Translations under genes and position numbers: made by a program
From: Hymenobacter amundsenii
GTDB lineage: Bacteria; Bacteroidota; Bacteroidia; Cytophagales; Hymenobacteraceae
Direction: 5' to 3'
Assembly: GCF_002204745.1 (NCBI RefSeq)
Contig: NZ_NIRR01000037.1
Span: 1-34,942, forward strand
DNA: 34,942 nucleotides
Shown: one piece after another, positions 25,687 to 31,912 of the stretch
Layout of the letters: each line of letters begins with the position of its first letter
How positions within the stretch are numbered: position 1 is the first letter of the stretch
The notes under the pieces: model-generated
What the model was told of the DNA's origin: nothing
The model's input: the letters and a program-made list of their open reading frames with translations, nothing else
Databases searched by the model: none

Positions 25687-26712
25687 ATGCCTCGGCCCGG
25701 TTTTCTGCTCGACCCCAGCAAGAACTCGTTGTTCTATCTGGTACTTTTTATGACGTTTATCGTGGTGGGGCTCACGGCCAGCGAGGCGCTGAGCGGGCGC
25801 TACTCCATCATCGGCAGCGTGGCCTCGTTTCTGGGGCTGTTTGTTGCTTTCCAGAGCTGGAAGGCGGCCGACGATGCGTCGCGCAACACCGACAAAGCCC
25901 TGACCCAAATGCACCAGCTGGCCGAGGAAACCCGCCAGCTGGTGGAGCGCAGCACTACTGTGGAGGAGCAGATTAAGGCTGCCGTCGTTACCATCAGCGA
26001 CGCCACGCGGGAGCTGTACCGCGGCTTCCAGCCCATTCTGCTGGCCATTCGTGACTTTCTGGAGGAATCGGAAGACAGCGAGTATATGGCCCTGATGACC
26101 GACTCGGCCGCCATCGGGACCTTCTATGCCCGCCACCACCGCCCCGAGCTCAACCAGCGCGAAATGCGCGCCCTCACCAACCAGATTCATGACCTGCTGC
26201 TGGTGCGGGCCCGCGACGCCCGCGAGTTTTACCTGGCCACGCTGGCCGCCGATACCCCGGCCGACAGCCAACCGCCGACCCTCGACCAGTACGGCCGCCT
26301 CCACCACTTTGTGCAGGGAGTCTGGCAGCAGTTTCACCCCGAAGCGCCGGTGTCGGGCGAGGTGTGGGAGGAGCATCGCGAGGAACACCTGGCCACGCTG
26401 CGCCAGATAGAAGAGACGTTTCAGACGCTTTCGGCGCACCCCCAGCAGCGGGCCGCCGGCCTCGGGCCGCACCAGCAGGTGCCAGTGCTGCCGCTGCAGC
26501 TTTTCCTGCGCTTCGATGCCGAAGCCCACGAGCCGCTGCGGGCGCTGGTGGTGTTTTTGGGCCAGTACAACCTCGATAGAGTAGCCGACGCCCGCGCCAT
26601 GCAAACCACCGACCCCGAATTGGTGCGTGCCTTCATCAGCATGTTCGAAAGCCTCACTAGCCTCGACGATAACACCGCCTACCAGCAGCTTCGCAAGGAG
26701 TTCCCGTTGTAA
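25687..26712 (+). CDS. Membrane-anchored protein of unknown function with coiled coil
   Basis: This encodes 341 residues, not recognised. Two adjacent hydrophobic segments (about 16-33 and 40-57) anchor the N-terminus. A predicted coiled coil follows (about 65-105, Q- and E-rich: M-H-Q-L-A-E-E-T-R-Q-L-V-E). The rest is a soluble alpha-helical domain of about 230 residues with no catalytic motif I can name. The layout resembles two-helix membrane proteins with cytoplasmic sensor or scaffold domains. The frame is open 31 codons upstream, but the ATG at 25687 is placed just before the first membrane segment and the upstream codons look non-coding. Confidence 0.72.
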   Translation: MPRPGFLLDPSKNSLFYLVLFMTFIVVGLTASEALSGRYSIIGSVASFLGLFVAFQSWKAADDASRNTDKALTQMHQLAEETRQLVERSTTVEEQIKAAVVTISDATRELYRGFQPILLAIRDFLEESEDSEYMALMTDSAAIGTFYARHHRPELNQREMRALTNQIHDLLLVRARDAREFYLATLAADTPADSQPPTLDQYGRLHHFVQGVWQQFHPEAPVSGEVWEEHREEHLATLRQIEETFQTLSAHPQQRAAGLGPHQQVPVLPLQLFLRFDAEAHEPLRALVVFLGQYNLDRVADARAMQTTDPELVRAFISMFESLTSLDDNTAYQQLRKEFPL

Positions 26713-26752
26713 TGCAGGTAAGGATGTGGGAAGATTTGGAGGTAAGAAGTAC

Positions 26753-26935
26753 GTCATGCTTCATCTGGCGTCCGCGAAGCCGCAGGTATAGTCGAAGCAT
26801 CTCTACCGCAACCCTAATCTCTCCATCGGCTACCGGCAACAGCTCCATAGCCGCAGGTTCAGACTCTGGACTGGTGAACCTTACAACAAAGCGGTAGAGA
26901 TGCTTCTGCTCTGCGGACGCCAGATGAGGCACGAC
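26753..26935. repeat. GTCAT-family palindromic element, divergent long copy
   Basis: The left arm starts GTCATGCTTCATCTGGCG (26753) and contains GAAGCATCTCTACCGC (to 26809). The right arm runs from GCGGTAGAGATGCTTC (26891) to GACGCCAGATGAGGCACGAC (26935). The inner 16 bases of each arm match the copy at 31789-31893, and the loop also keeps CTAATC and CAACAAAG. The outer arm sequence (CATCTGGCGTCCGC) differs from that copy but still pairs with its partner. The loop holds a small GGTTCA/TGAACC stem. Apart from this element the gap 26713-27030 has no gene. Confidence 0.7.
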
Positions 26936-26994
26936 TGTCGCCGCCTGAGCAGGCTCGGTCTGCGAGTTGTTTCGGCTGGGTCGTGGCAACCGCC

Positions 26995-27002
26995 TATCTT
27001 TA
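26995..27002 (+). promoter_or_regulatory. Candidate -7 element of the sugar transporter gene
   Basis: TATCTTTA is a one-mismatch version of TAnnTTTG and lies 29-36 bases before the ATG, a spacing similar to the murB promoter. Confidence 0.4.
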
Positions 27003-27030
27003 ACGTCGCACATTCCTCCTGATTTCCCAC

Positions 27031-28428
27031 ATGGCCGCTCCACTCGCCTCTTCTCCTGCCACCGCCGCCGCCCCGGCCGCCGCCCGCTCCTACGTGGGCC
27101 CAATGGTGCTCATGACGACTCTGTTCTTCCTGTTCGGGGCCGTCACCAACTTCAACGACGTGCTCATGCCCTACCTCAAGGACGTGTGCCAGCTCACCGA
27201 TTTCCAGTCTACGGCCGTGCAGTCGGCTTTTTTTGGGGCTTACTTTCTAATGTCGCTGCCGGCGGGGCGGGTACTGGAGAAGCTCGGGTTTCAGCGCGGT
27301 ATTGTGCTGGGGTTGCTGGTGATGGCGGCGGGGGCCGTACTGTTCGTGCCGGCAGCCAACTCGCGCACGTTCGGGCTGTTTCTGCTGGCGCTGAGCTTCT
27401 TGGGGGCCGGCATTACGCTGTTGCAGGTGGCGGCCAACCCCTACGTGAGCGTGCTCGGACCGGCCCGCACCGCCGCCAGCCGGGTGAGCATCGTGGGCGT
27501 GGCCAACGGCTTGGGCGGTACCATCTCGCCCCTCATCGGCGGCCTGATTTTGTTCGGGGGCTCCACCGTGCTCAAGGCCCAACTGGCCCAGCTGCCGCTA
27601 GAGCAGCGCCTAGCCCAGGAAGCCACGCTGGTCAAGCCGCTCTACGTGGGCTTGGCCGTATTCCTCACGATTCTGGCCGCCCTGTTTTTCTTGGTGCGCC
27701 TGCCCGAAATCGAGAGCCTGCCCGCCGATGAGGAAGCCGCCGCCGCCGAAACCGGCCGCCGCTCGGCCCTGAGCTTTCGGCACCTGAAGCTGGGCGTAGT
27801 GGCCATTTTCGTGTACGTGGGCGTGGAAGTGGGCATCGGCTCGTTCATCATCCGCTACGGCGAGGCTCAGAATATTGCCCAGCTCAGCAGCTTCACCCAG
27901 GAGTTGGTTCGCATCCTGAGCCAGGCCACCAACTGGGCCGCGGCCCTGTTCGGCAACGCGCCCGACGCCATCGATACCACGGCCGGCTTTACCAAGGCCG
28001 TGGGCGCGGTGCTGGTGGCTTCCTACTGGTTTGGCGTGATGGTGGGCCGCATTATTGGGATTCCGCTGCTCAGCCGCTTCGATGCCCGCAAGCTGCTGGC
28101 AGGCGTGTGCGCCGCCGGGGTGGCGCTCGTGGTACTATCCATCTTCAGCCAGGGCGAAACGGCTTTGTGGCTGGTGGTGCTTTGCGGCTTGTGCAACGCC
28201 ATCATCTGGCCGGTGGTGTTCCCGCTGGCTATTACGGGCCTGGGGCGCTTCACCAAGCAGGGCTCGTCGTACCTGATTATGGCCATCGTGGGCGGGGCCA
28301 TTATCCCGCCCCTTATGGGCCTGATATCCACCCACGGCGGCGGCCTGCGCATCGCCTTCATCCTACCCGCCCTCTGCTACGCCTACCTGCTGTTCTACGC
28401 CCTGAACGGCTACCGGGTAGCTAAATGA
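27031..28428 (+). CDS. FucP-type sugar:proton symporter (major facilitator superfamily)
   Basis: This encodes 465 residues with about 12 membrane segments. The sequence F-F-L-F-G-A-V-T-N-F-N-D-V-L-M-P-Y-L-K in helix 1, Q-S-A-F-F-G-A-Y-F-L-M-S-L-P-A-G in helix 2 and L-Q-V-A-A-N-P-Y-V in helix 4 are signatures of the fucose/glucose/galactose (FucP/GluP) branch. An Ala-rich cytoplasmic start (1-20) and a long hydrophilic loop after helix 6 (about 225-250) are visible. It would import a neutral sugar across the inner membrane. The exact sugar is not determined. It may feed glucose from the amylase or other polysaccharides, which is inference. It is convergent with the DUF547 gene. Confidence 0.9.
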   Translation: MAAPLASSPATAAAPAAARSYVGPMVLMTTLFFLFGAVTNFNDVLMPYLKDVCQLTDFQSTAVQSAFFGAYFLMSLPAGRVLEKLGFQRGIVLGLLVMAAGAVLFVPAANSRTFGLFLLALSFLGAGITLLQVAANPYVSVLGPARTAASRVSIVGVANGLGGTISPLIGGLILFGGSTVLKAQLAQLPLEQRLAQEATLVKPLYVGLAVFLTILAALFFLVRLPEIESLPADEEAAAAETGRRSALSFRHLKLGVVAIFVYVGVEVGIGSFIIRYGEAQNIAQLSSFTQELVRILSQATNWAAALFGNAPDAIDTTAGFTKAVGAVLVASYWFGVMVGRIIGIPLLSRFDARKLLAGVCAAGVALVVLSIFSQGETALWLVVLCGLCNAIIWPVVFPLAITGLGRFTKQGSSYLIMAIVGGAIIPPLMGLISTHGGGLRIAFILPALCYAYLLFYALNGYRVAK

Positions 28429-28464
28429 GTTGTTAGCTGTTAGCTGAAAAAACGTCATCTCCAA

Positions 28465-28542
28465 CAAAGCGAAGGACCTGGCCCCGCGAAACGAATCGTT
28501 GTTACGATTACCGTTTTCGCGGGGGCCAGGTCCTTCGCTTTG
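28465..28542. terminator. Long hairpin between convergent transporter and DUF547 genes
   Basis: The arms 28465-28491 (CAAAGCGAAGGACCTGGCCC and on) and 28515-28542 pair over 27 positions with one bulged base. The loop contains a second stem AATCGT/ACGATT. Bases 28453-28457 just left of it read GTCAT, and AAAGCGAAGGA follows, so it seems to be a member of the GTCAT family that has lost its right outer end. It probably terminates both transcripts. Confidence 0.68.
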
Positions 28543-28608
28543 CTTGTACTGGTGGCGAGTTGAACGTCAAACTAATAGCTAAACGCCATCAGCTAATATC
28601 TCAAAGAC

Positions 28609-29418
28609 TTACTGCTCATTCAGGCTCCAGTCGTACTCTTTGTAGCTGAGGGTGGCGTTGGGGTCGATTTTCTGCTTGGCGTAGCGGTTGACGGCATCCT
28701 GGATGGACGTGCTGCCATTCTTGGCGAAATCCTTGGGATAGAAGCTGTAGATGGCCGAGAGCGTGGGCTTATTGGCAGGCGAGAGGTCGTTCTTTTGGGA
28801 GTTGTTGATGAAGTCGCGGCCCTGGTCGGCGAGCTGCTCCTGCACCCGCGTGCCTACATAGGCCTCGTTGCGCAGGCGCGGGCAGCTCATGGCCGCACAC
28901 ACCAGCGCGTAGTGAATGCGGTTGTCGTCGAACTGCTTACGGATGATGCGGTGCTCGATGTCGTTGAGTGTGTAGCGCTTGCCCCCAAGCGGGATAAAAT
29001 CCTGGTCCCAGACGGTATTGACGAAGATTTTGTCGCCGCCCAGTTCCTTGATGCTCTTCACCGGATACGACCGGATGATGCGCTGGACGGTGAAGGCGTT
29101 GTAGGCATTGAGCCAGAAGGCCAGCTTTTCATCGGCCGAAGCCTGTTTGGCCGGCAGGTTGTCGCTAAGCGTTTTGAGGTAGGAGTTGAGCGCAGCGCTG
29201 TCCTGGCGTACCCCTTTGTAGTTCACCATGCCCTGGTCGTCGACGTACTTCTTCAGCAGCCCATCCCAGGCCGCGTGGTCGAGGGTGCGGCCTTTGCTGG
29301 AGGTAGGATTGAGCGGAATCAGGTAATTGACGTAGCCGCAGCCGGAATAAGCCAGCGTACCGGCGGCCAGCGCGGAAAACAGGGCGAGGCGGGAAAACAA
29401 GCGGGAAATGCGCTTCAT
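28609..29418 (-). CDS. DUF547 domain-containing putative lipoprotein
   Basis: This encodes 269 residues. The N-terminus MKRISRLFSRLALFSALAAG is a signal sequence, ending near Y-S-G-C with the cysteine at about residue 26, a weak lipobox. The DUF547 domain covers about 100-230: F-W-L-N-A-Y-N-A-F-T-V, S-I-K-E-L, L-N-D-I-E-H-R-I-I-R, and the C-A-A-M-S-C-P-R-L segment with two cysteines. Members are thought to be exported proteins, some with a papain-like fold, and their substrate is unknown. The frame extends 52 codons upstream toward murB, but these lie in the shared divergent promoter region and the ATG at 29418 starts the signal peptide. Confidence 0.85.
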   Translation of the reverse strand: MKRISRLFSRLALFSALAAGTLAYSGCGYVNYLIPLNPTSSKGRTLDHAAWDGLLKKYVDDQGMVNYKGVRQDSAALNSYLKTLSDNLPAKQASADEKLAFWLNAYNAFTVQRIIRSYPVKSIKELGGDKIFVNTVWDQDFIPLGGKRYTLNDIEHRIIRKQFDDNRIHYALVCAAMSCPRLRNEAYVGTRVQEQLADQGRDFINNSQKNDLSPANKPTLSAIYSFYPKDFAKNGSTSIQDAVNRYAKQKIDPNATLSYKEYDWSLNEQ

Positions 29419-29501
29419 GAGCAGAGAGTACAGTGAGTGGCCAGCCGGAAGGGCTGGGCTGCCATATACGGTAGTTGCTGGCTGAACAGTTGTTAGGAAA
29501 C

Positions 29502-29548
29502 AGAACGTCGGCACGCGAGATTCATCGCGCTGCTCGGAATAACGTTCT
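29502..29548. repeat. Decayed GTCAT-family palindrome in the DUF547-murB gap
   Basis: The ends AGAACGT and AACGTTCT pair, and the inner segments GCACGCGA and TCGCGCTGC pair partly. On the - strand it reads AACGTTATTCCGAGCAGCGC and then GAATCTCGC, which resembles the dispersed GTCATTCCGAGC...GAATCT class. It lies between the two divergent genes, about 50 bases before the murB -7 motif. Confidence 0.45.
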
Positions 29549-29594
29549 TTCATCCCCATCCTCACAACCAGCAACGCCCCAGTACCAACTAGTG

Positions 29595-29602
29595 TACCTT
29601 TG
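29595..29602 (+). promoter_or_regulatory. -7 promoter element of murB
   Basis: TACCTTTG is an exact TAnnTTTG match, 26-33 bases before the murB ATG. No Shine-Dalgarno sequence separates it from the start. No -33 TTG was found at the expected distance. Confidence 0.6.
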
Positions 29603-29627
29603 GGACCTCACGTTTCCGCCCGGCCCC

Positions 29628-30656
29628 ATGCACCCTGCTCCCGTCCTCGAACACCACGTTTCCCTCCGCCCCTACAACACATTCGGCCTCGACGTGACGG
29701 CCCGGCTGTTTGCCCGCTTCGCCTCGGTGGAGGAGCTGCGGGCGTTGCTGGCGCTGCCCGAAGTGCAGGCTGCCGAAAAGCTCGTGCTGGGCGGCGGCTC
29801 CAACCTACTTTTTACGAAGAACTTCGACGGCGTAGTGCTCAAAAACGAAATCAGGGGCCTGGAAATCGTACGCCAGGATGAGGATACGGCCCTCGTGCGG
29901 GCTGGGGCTGGCGAAAGCTGGCACGGAATGGTGCAGTACGCCCTCGATCAGGAGCTGAGCGGCATCGAGAACCTCTCGCTGATTCCGGGCACGGTGGGCG
30001 CGGCCCCGCTCCAGAACATCGGGGCCTACGGAGCCGAGCTCAAGGACACCTTCGAGCAGCTCGAAGCCTTGGAAACCGCCACCGGGCTGCTGCGCACGTT
30101 TTCGGCCCCCGAGTGTGGGTTTGGCTACCGCGAGAGCGTGTTCAAAGGCCCGCTCAAAAATCAGTTCATCGTGACGAGTGTGCTGCTGCGGCTGCACCGG
30201 CAGGCCCGCCCCAACATGCGCTACGGCGACATCCAGACCACGCTTCAGGACATGGGTATCGAAGGCGAGCCTACCCCACGCGACATCAGCGAAGCCGTCA
30301 GCAGCATCCGCCGCAGCAAGCTCCCCGACCCGGCCCAGATTGGCAACGCGGGTTCGTTTTTCAAGAATCCGGAAATTTCCCAGACCAAGTTCGACGAGCT
30401 CAAAAGTCGCTTCGAGGCCCTCCCCGGCTACCCCGTTCCCGGCGGCGTGAAGGTGCCCGCCGGCTGGCTCATCGAGCAATGCGGCTGGAAAGGCCAGCGC
30501 CGCGGCCCCCACGGCGTCCACGACCGGCAGGCGCTGGTACTAGTAAACCACGGCGGCGCCCAGGGCCAGGACATCCGCGACTTGGCCTACGAAATCATTG
30601 CCTCCGTGCGCGAGAAGTTCGGCATCGAGCTCCACCCCGAGGTGAATATTATGTAG
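29628..30656 (+). CDS. murB: UDP-N-acetylmuramate dehydrogenase (UDP-N-acetylenolpyruvoylglucosamine reductase)
   Basis: This reduces the enolpyruvyl group of UDP-GlcNAc-enolpyruvate with NADPH and FAD to give UDP-MurNAc, the second committed step of peptidoglycan synthesis in the cytoplasm. It encodes 342 residues, equal to E. coli MurB and of type I. P-Y-N-T-F-G-L-D-V is at 15-23, the FAD loop G-G-G-S-N-L-L-F at 55-62, and L-I-P-G-T-V-G-A-A-P-L-Q-N-I-G-A-Y-G at 118-135. The catalytic arginine is R168 (Y-R-E-S), the proton-donating serine is S243 (G-S-F-F-K-N-P) and the glutamate is E338 near the end. The frame is open upstream, but the ATG at 29628 is the only one consistent with the family and follows an exact promoter motif. 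Confidence 0.97.
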   Translation: MHPAPVLEHHVSLRPYNTFGLDVTARLFARFASVEELRALLALPEVQAAEKLVLGGGSNLLFTKNFDGVVLKNEIRGLEIVRQDEDTALVRAGAGESWHGMVQYALDQELSGIENLSLIPGTVGAAPLQNIGAYGAELKDTFEQLEALETATGLLRTFSAPECGFGYRESVFKGPLKNQFIVTSVLLRLHRQARPNMRYGDIQTTLQDMGIEGEPTPRDISEAVSSIRRSKLPDPAQIGNAGSFFKNPEISQTKFDELKSRFEALPGYPVPGGVKVPAGWLIEQCGWKGQRRGPHGVHDRQALVLVNHGGAQGQDIRDLAYEIIASVREKFGIELHPEVNIM

Positions 30657-30698
30657 CATTGGTGGCGTCCTGCACAGGACCCTTGCCTGAATGCTTTA

Positions 30699-30761
30699 TT
30701 TTCTGACGTAAAAAGGAGTGGCTCCCGAGATTCGGGAGCCACTCCTTTTTACGTCAGAAAA
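30699..30761. terminator. Perfect 30-bp hairpin between convergent murB and rlmF
   Basis: The arms 30699-30728 and 30732-30761 are exact reverse complements with a 3-base loop. A-runs in the left arm and T-runs in the right arm (AAAAAGG/CCTTTTT) fit a bidirectional intrinsic terminator. It lies 42 bases after the murB stop. Confidence 0.85.
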
Positions 30762-30792
30762 TCTTCACCCTTTGCTCCGTTCAGGATGACAT
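30760..30792 (-). repeat. Half copy of the GTCAT-family repeat next to the rlmF stop
   Basis: On the - strand it reads ATGTCATCCTGAACGGAGCA and then AAGGGTGAAGATTT, matching the GTCATCCTGA...GAAG(G)AT pattern of the dispersed family but without a second arm. It begins 1 base after the rlmF stop codon and abuts the terminator stem. Confidence 0.45.
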
Positions 30793-30793
30793 G

Positions 30794-31798
30794 TTAGGCC
30801 TTCCAGCGCCGCTGCGCCCACTCCTGGCGCTGTTCGGGCGTCTGGAAGGTCCAGGCCACGATGCGGCTGATTTTCTGGCCCTGCTTCATTTCGATGGTGC
30901 GGGTTTCGGGCGAGCCGGCCAGCTTGAGGAAGTGGTAGATGCTGGGTAGCGTTTCCTTTTTGGAGATGAGCGTGCTAAACCACAGTACCCGCTCGCGCAC
31001 GCCTACGCTTTGGGCCACCATGCGCTTGAGGAAACCTTCTTCGCCGCCCTCGCACCACAGCTCGGTGTTCTGGCCCCCGAAGTTGAGCACCGGCCCACCG
31101 GGGGCTTTGGGGTAGCCCAGGTTGCGGCCCTTGCGGCGGCTGCCGGCGGCGGCGTCCTCGGCCGAGGCGTGGAAAGGCGGGTTGCACACCACCAAGTCAA
31201 ACTCCTCTCGGGGCTTTACAATATCCTCGAACACGAAGGCCTGATGGCTTTGCGCCCGCAGTTCCACCCGATTTGCCAGGGTAGGGTTGGCCGCCACCAT
31301 GCTTTTAGCCGCTTTCAGGGCCACCGCATCGGTTTCGGAGCCTACGAAGCGCCAGCCGTAGGCCTTGGTGCCGATGATGGGATACACGCAGTTGGCGCCC
31401 ACCCCGATATCGAGCACGTGCACGGCCTTGTCGGTGGGCACAACGCCCGCGTTGTCGGTGGCCAGTAAGTCGGCGGCGTAGTGCAGGTAGTCGGCACGGC
31501 CGGGAATGGGTGGGCAGAGGTAGCCGGCCGGCACGTCCCAGTGCTGCACGTCGTAGTGTTGCAGCAGCAAAGCCTGGTTGAGGGCCTTCACGGCAGCGGG
31601 GTTGGCGAAGTCGATGCTATTATCACCGGCCGGATTAGGCACCACGAAAGCGGCCAGCGCGGGGCTGGCAGCCGTGAGTTGGGCGAAATCGTAGCGGCCG
31701 TTGTGGGGGTTGCGAGGATGCAAGGCGAAGTTGGTTTTGATGTGAGCAAGCCGTAATTGGCTGCTATTTGGTAAGGTACTGCTTTCGCAGAACGTCAT
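30794..31798 (-). CDS. rlmF: 23S rRNA (adenine(1618)-N(6))-methyltransferase RlmF
   Basis: This methylates A1618 in the large-subunit rRNA using SAM. In the 334-residue reading the conserved start L-H-P-R-N-P-H-N-G-R-Y-D-F is at 26-38. L-C-P-P-I-P-G-R-A-D-Y is at 94-104, the SAM-site L-D-I-G-V-G-A-N at 129-136 and the catalytic N-P-P-F at 206-209. E. coli RlmF has 308 residues and begins seven residues before L-H-P-R-N. Here the only ATG gives a 25-residue lead and sits inside the arm of a palindromic repeat. A TTG at 31723 (309 residues) is another possible start. TACCTTAC at 31771-31778 (-) would be a promoter inside the longer reading. The gene is flanked by repeat copies on both sides. 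Confidence 0.88.
   Translation of the reverse strand: MTFCESSTLPNSSQLRLAHIKTNFALHPRNPHNGRYDFAQLTAASPALAAFVVPNPAGDNSIDFANPAAVKALNQALLLQHYDVQHWDVPAGYLCPPIPGRADYLHYAADLLATDNAGVVPTDKAVHVLDIGVGANCVYPIIGTKAYGWRFVGSETDAVALKAAKSMVAANPTLANRVELRAQSHQAFVFEDIVKPREEFDLVVCNPPFHASAEDAAAGSRRKGRNLGYPKAPGGPVLNFGGQNTELWCEGGEEGFLKRMVAQSVGVRERVLWFSTLISKKETLPSIYHFLKLAGSPETRTIEMKQGQKISRIVAWTFQTPEQRQEWAQRRWKA
31771..31778 (-). promoter_or_regulatory. Candidate -7 element at the 5' end of rlmF
   Basis: On the - strand TACCTTAC, identical to the motif before the amylase gene, lies 20-27 bases downstream of the repeat-borne ATG. If it is the real promoter, translation must start further in, for example at the TTG at 31723. 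Confidence 0.3.
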
Positions 31799-31893
31799 GC
31801 TGAGCGGAGCCGAAGCATCTCTACCGTAATGCTAATCCTACTGACTGCAACAAAGCGGTAGAGATGCTTCGGCTCCGCTCAGCATGACGTTCT
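31789..31893. repeat. Perfect 38-bp palindromic repeat, best copy of the GTCAT family
   Basis: The arms 31789-31826 and 31856-31893 are exact reverse complements over 38 bases. Each contains AACGTCATGCTGAGCGGAGC followed by CGAAGCATCTCTACCG. The 29-base loop contains CTAATCC and CAACAAAG, also seen in the loop of the copy at 26753-26935. It lies between mutS2 and rlmF and overlaps the first codons of the longer rlmF reading. Confidence 0.85.
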
Positions 31894-31912
31894 TATTTCT
31901 TATTCTTTCGGC

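Noticed and set aside
25570..26757. 395-codon open frame antisense to the coiled-coil membrane protein
   Set aside because: There are no domains and it is rich in Gly, His and Gln. The + strand reading has a clear two-helix anchor and coiled coil, which random frames rarely show.
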